A stretch of 49,380 nucleotides of DNA from the NCBI GenBank assembly GCA_944384375.1, contig CALWTE010000019.1, positions 1 through 49,380 of the forward strand, given 5' to 3'. The DNA is from an uncultured Clostridia bacterium. Its GTDB lineage: Bacteria > Bacillota > Clostridia > Christensenellales > UBA1242. The position numbers and the translations under genes are program-made. Position 1 is the stretch's first letter; each line of letters opens with the position of its first letter. Positions 1 to 7,974 of this stretch are shown here, one piece after another. Under the pieces are notes generated by a model. That model saw only the letters and a list, made by a program, of their open reading frames with translations. It searched no databases and was not told where the DNA came from.

Positions 1-1259
1 ACATAGTACGTAGAACCTTCATTTATACACATAAATTCATAAGTTAATGTTTCGCCTACATAATCATTAGGAATTATTGCAAGTTTGCAAGTACGCACGT
101 CCATATCATCAGTTAAAGCCTGCCTTGCTGTTATTTCGTCAATTACAGGTGAAAGATTTGTTCTTTCTACGTGGTTATATGCCCAACTTTGCGCTTCCCA
201 ACCTACTATATCTCCGCTATCTTGTGCAATTTTTACTTTTATTAAATCTGGGTAAATAATTACGTCATTTATTACAGGAGTTAAGTTTACATATACAAAA
301 CCATTACTTGCAGTACTCCAAACGGCTTGCATATCTTCAAATCCTAGATTTTGCGCAAAGTTTGACGCAATTGTACGGCATTCGTCTTCACTCTTTGTAC
401 TCTCGCCCGCTTCATAACTGCCGTTAAATTGTATTAAAATTCCATCTCTTTTGGTCACTTGCGCATAAAAACTTTTATCACCTGACGCGAGTCTAAAGTT
501 ATAAGTGTCAAAATGCCCGCCTGTTGATTCACCTGTTGACGTGATTTCATAATCTAGGAACCATTCTTTCACCCTATTTAACGCTTCTTCCGCATTAATT
601 TCGTTTTCACTAAGCCCTTTTATTTCCTTGTTTGTAGTAGATTCACTAAAAGGACCGTCATAAATTAATTGCGGATAATCTACAATTTCATTGTGCAAAC
701 CACTAAATTCGTCATTAAAATTACTGGTAGTTTCATTAGGGTTGCTGATATTGTCTACTATTGAATACCCACCAGAAATCATAACTGACAAGCGATTTAA
801 CTCGTACTTTATATTTAAACTTGCGTTGTGCAATTCGGCAATTTGGTCAAAATCGTCTAAACTTATATCTTCTCCTTCTGCAATATCTTGTTGCAAAATT
901 AAACAAAAACCACTTAATTGATTGATAAAAGTTGTTGTGTCACTGATGGAATTATGTTCAATAGGTAATGTAGCAATATTATCTTGTGCCGAATTCGCTA
1001 AGGCTATAGTGCTAGCCAAATATTTTTCTTGCATACCACTATCGGTACTTACCTTTAATTTACCCAAATTTGACTCAATATTATTAATATTATCGGTCAA
1101 TTCGTAAAAATTTCGTTGATAAACATATTCAAGTTGTGTTTTATAATTTCCCAAAGTATTCATTGTAGTTCCCAAACTAATACCAGTCCAAGTAATAGCG
1201 CCAGCAACTACTATGGCGCCTAAAATTGACGCAGTAATAATCCAACCTTTTCTTTTCAT
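1..1259 (-). CDS. ypeB: YpeB, spore germination / cortex hydrolase partner (3' end beyond window)
   Basis: The frame is open from the ATG at 1259 to the window edge, giving about 419 residues, so only the last few tens of residues of a usual ~450-residue YpeB are missing. The N-terminus is a short basic stretch and one membrane/signal segment (residues 5-27). The middle has the typical YpeB stretch YPQLIYDGPFSE and the rest reads as PepSY-like repeats. In bacilli YpeB is made in the forespore and is needed for SleB to be stable and correctly placed at the cortex. It starts 11 bp after sleB with a strong site (AAAGGAGGAAAG), so the two are one operon. The identification is firm from motif and context. 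Confidence 0.93.
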   Translation of the reverse strand, partial: MKRKGWIITASILGAIVVAGAITWTGISLGTTMNTLGNYKTQLEYVYQRNFYELTDNINNIESNLGKLKVSTDSGMQEKYLASTIALANSAQDNIATLPIEHNSISDTTTFINQLSGFCLILQQDIAEGEDISLDDFDQIAELHNASLNIKYELNRLSVMISGGYSIVDNISNPNETTSNFNDEFSGLHNEIVDYPQLIYDGPFSESTTNKEIKGLSENEINAEEALNRVKEWFLDYEITSTGESTGGHFDTYNFRLASGDKSFYAQVTKRDGILIQFNGSYEAGESTKSEDECRTIASNFAQNLGFEDMQAVWSTASNGFVYVNLTPVINDVIIYPDLIKVKIAQDSGDIVGWEAQSWAYNHVERTNLSPVIDEITARQALTDDMDVRTCKLAIIPNDYVGETLTYEFMCINEGSTYY

Positions 1260-1270
1260 TCTTTCCTCCT

Positions 1271-1942
1271 TTATAACGCAAAGTTATGCTTTCCAATTGT
1301 TACGACAATTTGTCTTGACCAAATCCAACTACTAGTCGCGGTACTCGGGTTATAGTAATACAAGCAACCGTAAGTCGGGTCCCAGCCATTCAAGGCATCA
1401 CGTGCAGCATTATATGCTGTTTGGTTAGGTTCCATATTTATTTGCCCATCCGCAACACATGTAAACGCATAAGGTTGATAAATCACTCCATAAATTGTGT
1501 TAGGAAACTTACTACTCTCTACACGATTTAAAATTACCGCACCAACTGCAACTTGCCCTTCGTATGGTTCTCCACGCGCTTCCGCATAGATACATTTTGC
1601 AAGTAAATATAAGTCATTGCTACTTTGACTACTTAGACTCATACCTAAGGCCGCAGCCGTTTGACTACCCACAATTCCATCAACTTGCAAGCCGTTATTC
1701 TGCTGGAAATACCTTACAGCGGCCTTGGTTTTAGACCCATAAATTCCGTCAACCTCTCCCGTATAGTACCCCCAATTCTTTAATTTTGTTTGAATTGTTT
1801 TTATTTGTGATGTGGTTAGACCTGTAGCAACAACTTCTTCCTCAATAAACTGATTAGGAATAAAAACACCAGCAAGCCCCACCCCCACAATTGCAAACAA
1901 GCAACAACAAAGCGCTAAACCTTTTAATAAAGTTTTATTCAT
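1271..1942 (-). CDS. sleB: SleB spore cortex-lytic enzyme
   Basis: SleB is a lytic transglycosylase that degrades spore cortex peptidoglycan during germination. The protein has an N-terminal signal/membrane segment (about residues 5-27), a peptidoglycan-binding domain (about 40-100, with the repeat pattern LKNWGYYTGEVDGIYG) and a CwlJ/SleB hydrolase domain (about 112-223) that keeps the catalytic Glu in AKCIYAEARGE. I start it at the ATG at 1942, one base after the spoIIR stop, because GGAGG lies just upstream inside the spoIIR tail; a TTG four codons earlier is less likely. It is followed by ypeB, its usual partner. Confidence 0.95.
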   Translation of the reverse strand: MNKTLLKGLALCCCLFAIVGVGLAGVFIPNQFIEEEVVATGLTTSQIKTIQTKLKNWGYYTGEVDGIYGSKTKAAVRYFQQNNGLQVDGIVGSQTAAALGMSLSSQSSNDLYLLAKCIYAEARGEPYEGQVAVGAVILNRVESSKFPNTIYGVIYQPYAFTCVADGQINMEPNQTAYNAARDALNGWDPTYGCLYYYNPSTATSSWIWSRQIVVTIGKHNFAL

Positions 1943-1943
1943 T

Positions 1944-2486
1944 TTAACCTCCAAAAAATTGTTTGATAATCTCTAAAATTTTAGAGCGATAAACAATATT
2001 GTCTGAACCGTCATCACTAGAAGCAACAAAACATAATGGCGGATAAACCACACACCACCAGTTATTGCCTTCTGCGCTGCCCAGTTCCACAATTAAACTA
2101 TCATATTCCCCACTTTCCAAAACCACATCGTCATAACACCTTGTAGGGAATGTTTCGCTCGTCAATTTAGCCTTTGCCCCATAAGTATAACCTTCTTCTT
2201 GCAAAACTAAACTAGCAATATTTGAAATTTCATCTAAATTTTGCGAAACTAACTCCATCGCTCGCTCTTTTGTAGTTGCTTCGGCTAAAATAGGTGTTAA
2301 ATATTCTACTAATTTATCTTTTACTTTATACTTTACTTCCTGGTCATAAACTTCATTGCTATTTGCTCTAATATGTATTCTTAAAAAATCAGACGCACTT
2401 AAATTAGTCTCACTACCCAAATTTAGACTCAATACACCACCTAATATTGCTACGCAAATTAAAATCGCTATTATTATTTTTTTCAC
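1944..2486 (-). CDS. spoIIR: SpoIIR, stage II sporulation protein R
   Basis: SpoIIR is secreted from the forespore and triggers SpoIIGA to process pro-sigma-E in the mother cell. The 180-residue protein begins with a hydrophobic export segment (residues 3-22) and has the family core FLRIHIRANSN followed by QEVKYKVKDKLVEYL, with TRCYDDV and WWCVVYPPLCF further on. The start is GTG at 2486 preceded by GAGGTG. It is the first gene of a spoIIR-sleB-ypeB unit; sleB starts one base after its stop. A sigma-F-like promoter lies directly upstream. Coupling of spoIIR to the germination pair is unusual, since in Bacillus subtilis they are apart. Confidence 0.93.
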   Translation of the reverse strand: MKKIIIAILICVAILGGVLSLNLGSETNLSASDFLRIHIRANSNEVYDQEVKYKVKDKLVEYLTPILAEATTKERAMELVSQNLDEISNIASLVLQEEGYTYGAKAKLTSETFPTRCYDDVVLESGEYDSLIVELGSAEGNNWWCVVYPPLCFVASSDDGSDNIVYRSKILEIIKQFFGG

Positions 2487-2502
2487 TTTTTCACCTCTAT
2501 TT

Positions 2503-2532
2503 AAATATTAGCCCAAAAATTTATTTTTAAAC
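2503..2532 (-). promoter_or_regulatory. Sigma-F-like promoter of spoIIR
   Basis: On the minus strand GTTTA (2528-2532) is followed after exactly 15 bp by GCTAATATTT (2503-2512). This fits the forespore sigma-F pattern GYWTA-N15-GGNRANANTW with a single mismatch in the -10. The same layout is found above spoIIQ. No start site is mapped; this is pattern matching. Confidence 0.6.
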
Positions 2533-2560
2533 AAACTATATTTAAAAATAATAAAAAATA

Positions 2561-2603
2561 GGTACTATGCATATGCATAATACCTAAAATTTTGCGTAAA
2601 AAT
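2561..2603. repeat. Dispersed palindromic repeat, copy A (upstream of spoIIR)
   Basis: Positions 2561-2584 form a 24-bp inverted repeat (GGTACTATGCAT followed by ATGCATAATACC) with one mismatched pair, then TAAAATTTTGCGTAAAAAT to 2603. The same string order (GCATAATACC, A-rich, TTGCGTAAAA) recurs at 31939-31980 and 49220-49259. The end of the palindrome is 52 bp from the predicted spoIIR -35 element. Confidence 0.8.
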
Positions 2604-2619
2604 CGTTAATTTTTATAAA

Positions 2620-4152
2620 TTATAAATGTTTTTGTCTATAAACCACTATTCTTTGTGGAGTCGTTATAGGGAATTGCAACTCTGGATTTTGTTGCATAAT
2701 TAAGTCCCCTGAGACGAGTAGATGTTTACTTACTTCCCACAAGTCTTGTGCTTCTGGAATTATATATAAGCCTAGCGCAGTATTGTTTTGCGGTCTTTTC
2801 TCCCCTAGCGTAATATTTTGTAGCGTAACGCCGTTTTCATTATTTACAGTAGTAATGGATATTGTTAAATCGGCTAAAATATCAATTTCTTTTGATTTTT
2901 TATTGCGGGCTTCTACGTCTTTTGGTAAAATGTTAATTACAAAATTCATATTATCTAGTAAATTATCGCGTTTTACTACAATATTAAACGGAACTTCGGC
3001 AAAAACTGATTGTACAGAGCCATCGTCATCATCAAGTTTATAAATCACGTTACACGTTAGTACTCCTTGTAAATTTAGTCCTTCATCTATTCTATCCACC
3101 TTTTGTAAAACTACATTTCCTGAACAAACGGCTAAAATTTTATCTATTCTAGGCGAGTCTTCACCTAAGACGATGCTACCGTCAATTTTATCATAAACTA
3201 AATCAACACTTACTCTTTGTTGAGTAAAACTTGAATATTCAGTGTTTAAAATATAGTTTGGACAAAAAGCATCTACTACCGCACTACAAGTTTTGTTTTG
3301 CCGTACAAAAATGTTAGTTTTTATATCATTTTTTAATAAAACAGTACCTTTTGAACTATTTAACTCGCCTTGAACCTCAAAACTTGATTGACAAATCTGT
3401 AAGTTTGCATCTACTAAATCAGCGTTTGTTATATTGTTTGCAAGTAATTCGTGTGAAAAGTCTTGAATATACTTTTGATTTTTTAGTTTTGGTTCTTCAT
3501 CAGCAGTTAGGTAAATAAGGTTGCAGTATAATTCCCCACTTAGTGAGACTAAATCATTTCCCGCTTCTATTTTGTTTAACACAACCTGACTGTCCACACC
3601 TAAAATTTTTGAAACAGAGTTAGGCAAGTCTAATTCCATATCTAAATCAAAATTTTGCGAAGCACTGGCAACTAAATCAGTATATTGAATTTCGTCAGTT
3701 TTTTGTTCAGCCAAATCTGAAACTTTTTCAATAACCTTAAATTTTTCACTTGATACTAAAATAGGTTTTACTCCTATTTTACATGTAAAAGTTACCGCCT
3801 GCTCTGATGCTTGAATACTGCCGATATTGTCTAGTGTGGCAGTTGCAAAAATTTCGCTCTCTGGTGTAATTTCGCTATTCATAATGTGAATAGTAAAATT
3901 ATTAGCACTTTCAATACTATCAAAGTCGCCATTTGTCGTCTCAACTAAAACCTTGCAATGTACTTTACCGTCAATTTGCACACTGCCATTATTAGATGTT
4001 AGATTATCTACGCAAGGTCTAGCAGTTATTGAAATAACCCTAGAAATAACTACTTCGTTACCAGTCACCGTCATAACCACAGGAACACTTTCTTGATTAA
4101 GTATTTTTGTGAATTTTACTTCCAAATCTTTTGATACAGGTTCAAATGCCAT
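2620..4152 (-). CDS. SipL-like DUF3794 (SPOCS) spore coat morphogenesis protein
   Basis: This 510-residue protein has repeated beta-rich DUF3794/SPOCS domains (about residues 30-130, 170-290 and 310-430) and a short C-terminal LysM-like segment (about 455-505; LWEVSKHL ... ITTPQRIVVY). That order matches clostridial SipL, which binds SpoIVA and helps anchor the coat on the forespore surface. There is no signal peptide, as expected for a mother-cell cytosolic protein. It starts at an ATG at 4152 with GGGAGG. veg lies 63 bp upstream and spoIIR 133 bp downstream, so it sits in a sporulation cluster. It could be another DUF3794 coat protein; the exact SipL role is inferred. Confidence 0.75.
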   Translation of the reverse strand: MAFEPVSKDLEVKFTKILNQESVPVVMTVTGNEVVISRVISITARPCVDNLTSNNGSVQIDGKVHCKVLVETTNGDFDSIESANNFTIHIMNSEITPESEIFATATLDNIGSIQASEQAVTFTCKIGVKPILVSSEKFKVIEKVSDLAEQKTDEIQYTDLVASASQNFDLDMELDLPNSVSKILGVDSQVVLNKIEAGNDLVSLSGELYCNLIYLTADEEPKLKNQKYIQDFSHELLANNITNADLVDANLQICQSSFEVQGELNSSKGTVLLKNDIKTNIFVRQNKTCSAVVDAFCPNYILNTEYSSFTQQRVSVDLVYDKIDGSIVLGEDSPRIDKILAVCSGNVVLQKVDRIDEGLNLQGVLTCNVIYKLDDDDGSVQSVFAEVPFNIVVKRDNLLDNMNFVINILPKDVEARNKKSKEIDILADLTISITTVNNENGVTLQNITLGEKRPQNNTALGLYIIPEAQDLWEVSKHLLVSGDLIMQQNPELQFPITTPQRIVVYRQKHL

Positions 4153-4215
4153 ACCCGTCCTCCCAAATTAATATTGATATAATTTATTAAATGGGAAAAC
4201 AAAATATAACTATTT

Positions 4216-4458
4216 TTACTTTTTTGCTTCAATTTTTACATCGCCACACAAAACATCGCTAAAACTATAACTCAGTTTATCTTGTCCGCTATTGTCTGCC
4301 AGACGAACTACAAACACACTTTTGTAAATATCTTCTAGCACACCTTCGTAATGTGCCATTCTTTTTCTTCCCTTGTTGACTTCCATTTGAATATTTTTTC
4401 CTTTTAAATTCATAATTTCGGCTTTTACACTTTCTAAATCTAATATTGGCTTGCGCAT
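4216..4458 (-). CDS. veg: Veg family protein
   Basis: An 80-residue protein of the Veg (DUF1021) family, recognised from GKNIQMEVNKGRKRMAHYEG and the following small beta-barrel-like tail. In Bacillus subtilis Veg is strongly expressed and has been linked to biofilm gene control and spore outgrowth; the biochemical role is unsettled. The start is the ATG at 4458 with AAAGGGAG ahead of it. A CATAAT -10-like box lies about 30 bp above the start. Length is normal for the family. Confidence 0.9.
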   Translation of the reverse strand: MRKPILDLESVKAEIMNLKGKNIQMEVNKGRKRMAHYEGVLEDIYKSVFVVRLADNSGQDKLSYSFSDVLCGDVKIEAKK

Positions 4459-4527
4459 AGAAAACTCCCTTTTTAAGAAGAATTATGCACAAAACTACAT
4501 TTTTTAAACTCTGCATTTCTAAAATAA

Positions 4528-4617
4528 AAGCACTCTATAAATGAACTGCACCTCCAAAAGTGTCTAACTTTTGGGGTGCAGTTCATTTTGGGGTTCACCC
4601 CAAAATGTAGAATGCTT
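4528..4617 (-). terminator. tkt terminator carrying a nested insertion-sequence-like inverted repeat
   Basis: An outer 10-bp stem (4528-4537 with 4608-4617, one wobble) is followed on the minus strand by TTTTATTTT, as in a terminator for the transketolase gene. Its loop holds two perfect or near-perfect hairpins: 4540-4561 with 4567-4587 (TGAACTGCACC ... GGTGCAGTTCA around GTGTCTAACTTTTGG) and 4584-4593 with 4598-4607 (CATTTTGGGG/CCCCAAAATG). The first hairpin resembles two abutted terminal repeats of an IS3/IS150-type element. The family match is from memory. Confidence 0.6.
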
Positions 4618-4668
4618 GTAAATTTAAATTTTTTAAATATATTTTTTTAATGTTCTAAACCCAAAAAG

Positions 4669-6654
4669 TTAAATTATAGATTCAACAATAGTTTGGTTTT
4701 GTTTAATGAGTTTGTCCATTGTCTTAATAATATTAGGCAGCGTGAGATTAAATTTTTTGTATAAATCTGCTCTTGTTCCACTCTCTCCAAAGTCATCAAC
4801 TCCTAAAACCATACCGTCTAATCCTACTATTTTATACCAACCGCTATCCACACCCGCTTCAATGACTAACCTTGCTTTGTTTTTCTTTGGCAAAACGGAA
4901 TTTTGGTATTTTTTATCTTGTTTTAAGAATAACTCTCTATCAGGCATACTTACTACTCTTATAGACAAGCCGTCACTTTGCATGATTTTTTGTGCCTGCA
5001 AGGCTAAATGTACTTCGCTACCTGTGGCAATAATTATGCCGTGAAGCTCCTTTTTGTTACTTTCGTAAGAAATTACATAACCACCTAACTCAGCACCTTC
5101 AATACTAGAATTCTGCAAAACTGGAGTTTTATATTTATTCAAAAACAACAAGGTAGGAGCATCATTTTTTAGTGCAAGTCTAAAACCTGCTACTGTTTCT
5201 TTTGCATCACAAGGACGAAAAACTCGTACGTTTGGCATAATGCGAAAACTCTCAATCTGCTCCACTGGCTGATGAGTGGCTCCGTCTTCCCCTGCTCCTA
5301 TTGAATCGTGTGTAAAAATATATAACATTTTCAAATTCATTAAGGCTGACATACGAATACCGCTACGCATATAATCGCTGAAAACTGCTAAAGTTGACGC
5401 AAAAGGCAAAATTCCACAACCATATAACGCAAGCCCATTGCAAATAGTACTCATAGCGAACTCCCTTACCCCAAAGGCAATGTTTCGGTTGCTATAATTT
5501 TCGGGTGAGAAATAACCTTCGTCTTGAATTTGCACCTTCGTACTGCGAGCCACATCGGCGCAACCACCTATTAGATTAGGCATAATTTTGGCTAATTCAT
5601 TGAGAATAAGGAAACTTGCTTCCCTAGTAGATGTATCTTGCTTAAATTTTACCTTTAAAAGTTGTTTTGCGCAGTCTTCTGCCTTTGATTTGGTTAAATC
5701 TCTTGCCTTTAGTGGATGAAATCTAGCAAAACTTGAGTAGTCTTTTAACCATTTTTGGTAAATTTTATCCTTTTCTTTCATTAAATTAGCACAAAAATCT
5801 AGTACTTCTTTGCTTACATAATAAGGTTCTGTCGGTAAATCTTGGCTATCTAAAAACTTTTGGAAAGTTTCTTCAGTAAAAGGGTTGCCGTGCACGATTG
5901 AATTATCGGCATACACACTACCATAACCTATTGTAGTGTTGCAAATTATCAAAGTAGGCTTACTTTCGCTTTGCTGTGCTGTCTTGATTGCTTGATTAAT
6001 TTCGTCTAAATTGTTACCGTCCACTAATAAAACTTGCCAGTTTTGCGCTTCAAAACGTGCTTTTACATTTTCATTAAAAGTTAAATCTAATTTGCCGTCT
6101 AAAGTGTTTCGGTTGGAATCATATAGCACGATTAACTTGTTTAGTTGATTTTTGCCCGCAAAACTAGACACCTCGTAACTCACACCTTCCATTAAATCGC
6201 CATCACCACAAATGCAGTAAGTGTAATTATCAATTAAATTTGCCTTTTCATTATATTTACTAGATAAAAATTTTTCAGCAACGGCTAGCCCTACTGCGTT
6301 CCCTAGCCCTTGCCCCAAAGCGCCCGTTGAACAATCTACGCCACAAGTTTTGACACTAGGGTGGCCTTGAGTAGTTGCGCCGAACTGCCTAAAACTTTTT
6401 ATATCGTCTAAACTTAAAAAACCAAAATGATACAGAACACTATAAAGTAAAGCGCTACCATGCCCCGCACTCAATACAATTCTATCGCGAGATATCCAGT
6501 TTGGCTCTTTATTAGTTAATTTAGCATTCAAAAATACGGTATATAGTATGTTTGTCGCCCCTAAAACCATACCCGTATGTCCTGAATGTGCATAATACAC
6601 TTGCTCTAAACCGATTTTGCGAATAGATTTGATTACTTCTTGCTCTATTTCCAA
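4669..6654 (-). CDS. tkt: Transketolase
   Basis: Transketolase moves two-carbon ketol units between sugar phosphates in the pentose phosphate pathway with thiamine diphosphate. The 661-residue length is normal. The N-terminal TPP domain has GHGSALLYS and the GDGDLMEG Mg/TPP motif (about residues 150-157). The middle pyrimidine domain has REFAMSTICNGLALYG and THDSIGAGEDGATHQPVEQ, and a C-terminal domain follows (IATGSEVHLAL). The start appears to be TTG at 6654, with AAAGGGGG about nine bases upstream; no ATG fits better. It is likely a single-gene unit, with a terminator above (6678-6705) and one below (4528-4617). Confidence 0.96.
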   Translation of the reverse strand: MEIEQEVIKSIRKIGLEQVYYAHSGHTGMVLGATNILYTVFLNAKLTNKEPNWISRDRIVLSAGHGSALLYSVLYHFGFLSLDDIKSFRQFGATTQGHPSVKTCGVDCSTGALGQGLGNAVGLAVAEKFLSSKYNEKANLIDNYTYCICGDGDLMEGVSYEVSSFAGKNQLNKLIVLYDSNRNTLDGKLDLTFNENVKARFEAQNWQVLLVDGNNLDEINQAIKTAQQSESKPTLIICNTTIGYGSVYADNSIVHGNPFTEETFQKFLDSQDLPTEPYYVSKEVLDFCANLMKEKDKIYQKWLKDYSSFARFHPLKARDLTKSKAEDCAKQLLKVKFKQDTSTREASFLILNELAKIMPNLIGGCADVARSTKVQIQDEGYFSPENYSNRNIAFGVREFAMSTICNGLALYGCGILPFASTLAVFSDYMRSGIRMSALMNLKMLYIFTHDSIGAGEDGATHQPVEQIESFRIMPNVRVFRPCDAKETVAGFRLALKNDAPTLLFLNKYKTPVLQNSSIEGAELGGYVISYESNKKELHGIIIATGSEVHLALQAQKIMQSDGLSIRVVSMPDRELFLKQDKKYQNSVLPKKNKARLVIEAGVDSGWYKIVGLDGMVLGVDDFGESGTRADLYKKFNLTLPNIIKTMDKLIKQNQTIVESII

Positions 6655-6677
6655 AATTTACGTCCCCCTTTAAAGAT

Positions 6678-6705
6678 AAAACGGACTGTTTTTTAAGCCC
6701 GTTTT
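6678..6705 (-). terminator. Terminator between the shikimate-kinase-like gene and tkt
   Basis: AAAACGGACT and AGCCCGTTTT (6678-6687 with 6696-6705) form a 10-bp stem with one mismatch. The stem overlaps the stop codon of the upstream gene at 6693-6695, and the 3' arm ends in a T-rich stretch. Confidence 0.65.
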
Positions 6706-7232
6706 TTACTCTCTCGTGAAAGTTTTTTAAAGAATTTGTTAATAACTTTCAACAATTTTTTCACTGCTTTTTCAGCCTTGTATGTGCTACAATTTAGTAC
6801 AATATCGCTTTTGTCAACGTATAGTTTATCTCTATCGGTAAAGCAAATATCGTTTAATTCCTTATCTATTGTATCGCCTGAAAATTTTGCCCTTATTTCA
6901 AAATACTTCGGTGCAATTTGCAAATAAATTACAAAACTAGTGCTAGAGACTATTTTAAAATTTTCATCACTAAACATAGTGGCAGGGTTTAAACTAATTA
7001 TAGTATTTTCAAAACTTGATACATTACTTACGACCTTGTCTTCGCACTTTTGAATATACTTCTGCCCATCAGAGTTCCCCAAAGTCTCTACAATATGCTC
7101 AGCGTCCCCTAATTCAAACTCTACCATTTCATCAATGTCAACATAAAACATTTCCAACTTTTCACTCAAAAGTTTGGCAACGTTTTTTGAATAACTATCC
7201 AGTAAACAAATTAATGCTATGTTCGTCTTCAT
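6693..7232 (-). CDS. Shikimate-kinase-like protein lacking the P-loop (pseudo-kinase)
   Basis: The 179-residue product aligns by eye with shikimate kinase from end to end: an initial strand, YVDIDEMVE where the family has FIDTDELIE, a segment like EYIRKLE, ASPEEI-like IAPKYFEIRAK, and DRDKLYVDKSDIVLN where the family has RRPLYEEIADIVV. However, the Walker A GSGKS is replaced by LDSYSKN, and the shikimate-binding GGG loop reads SLNPATM. It should therefore not bind ATP in the usual way. I start at the ATG at 7232 (GGGGTG upstream) rather than a TTG at 7244. The frame is intact, so it may have a non-catalytic role. No other shikimate-pathway gene is nearby. Confidence 0.55.
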   Translation of the reverse strand: MKTNIALICLLDSYSKNVAKLLSEKLEMFYVDIDEMVEFELGDAEHIVETLGNSDGQKYIQKCEDKVVSNVSSFENTIISLNPATMFSDENFKIVSSTSFVIYLQIAPKYFEIRAKFSGDTIDKELNDICFTDRDKLYVDKSDIVLNCSTYKAEKAVKKLLKVINKFFKKLSRESKKRA

Positions 7233-7310
7233 AAAGCACCCCAAATCCTTGTTTACTTAATATATCATTTTTTATAAAAATAATCAATTAAATTAAGAGT
7301 AAAATTCAAA

Positions 7311-7973
7311 TTATCTTATAATTGTTTTTACATATTTGTTAGCAGAAGTACACATTTCTTGCAATGTTTCTATTGTTTTTGGTTCGGGAGCCGAAGTTAG
7401 AAAGTCTGGTTTGCGGTACTGTTGCAAAATATAAATAGGGGCGCCTGTGATATTTTGAGCAATTTCTACAATATCGGCGTTAGTTAATTCGGGTACAACG
7501 GTCGTGCGAAACTCGTAATTTACTTTCCCGCTAAGCAAAATTTCAATAGATTTATCAATTTTATCCAAATCATTAGTACTGCATACTGTTTTTGCTAGGT
7601 TTTTAGCGGTATTTTTTAAATCCATCGCCACATAATCAATTAGTTTTTTGTCTATTAAATGTTGCAATAAATTGGGGTTAGTGCCGTTAGTATCTAATTT
7701 TACGTCAAAGCCCAAATCTTTAATCTTTGATATAAACTCAGGTAAATCGGGGTGAATAGTCGGTTCGCCACCGCAAACAACTACTCCATCAATAAAACCT
7801 ACCCGCTCCCGTAAGAAGTTAAAAAATTCGTCAGTTTTATCTACTTCGCTATTCAAAATGCCTTTATTTTGACAATACCAACAATTCCAGTTGCAACCAT
7901 TTGTAAAGACTACACTAGCAATATGCCCAGGGAAATCTATTAATGAATTTTTTAGAAAACTACAAATTTTCAT
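7311..7973 (-). CDS. nrdG: Anaerobic ribonucleotide reductase activating protein, NrdG (radical SAM)
   Basis: NrdG uses a 4Fe-4S cluster and S-adenosylmethionine to create the glycyl radical on NrdD. The 220-residue protein has the radical-SAM CxxxCxxC motif as C27, C31, C34 (NGCNWNCWYC) and the SAM-contact VVCGGEPTIHP at about 64-74. It starts at the ATG at 7973, one base beyond the nrdD stop, so the two genes are translated from one message. The N-terminus (KNSLIDFPGHIA) matches the NrdG subgroup used by clostridia. Confidence 0.94.
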   Translation of the reverse strand: MKICSFLKNSLIDFPGHIASVVFTNGCNWNCWYCQNKGILNSEVDKTDEFFNFLRERVGFIDGVVVCGGEPTIHPDLPEFISKIKDLGFDVKLDTNGTNPNLLQHLIDKKLIDYVAMDLKNTAKNLAKTVCSTNDLDKIDKSIEILLSGKVNYEFRTTVVPELTNADIVEIAQNITGAPIYILQQYRKPDFLTSAPEPKTIETLQEMCTSANKYVKTIIR

Positions 7974-7974
7974 T

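Noticed and set aside
691..1107. Plus-strand reading frames within 691-1107
   Set aside because: They lie antisense to ypeB, whose minus-strand translation matches the family well; they lack ribosome sites.
4289..4516. Overlapping frame across veg
   Set aside because: It is out of frame with the recognised Veg protein and has no family resemblance.
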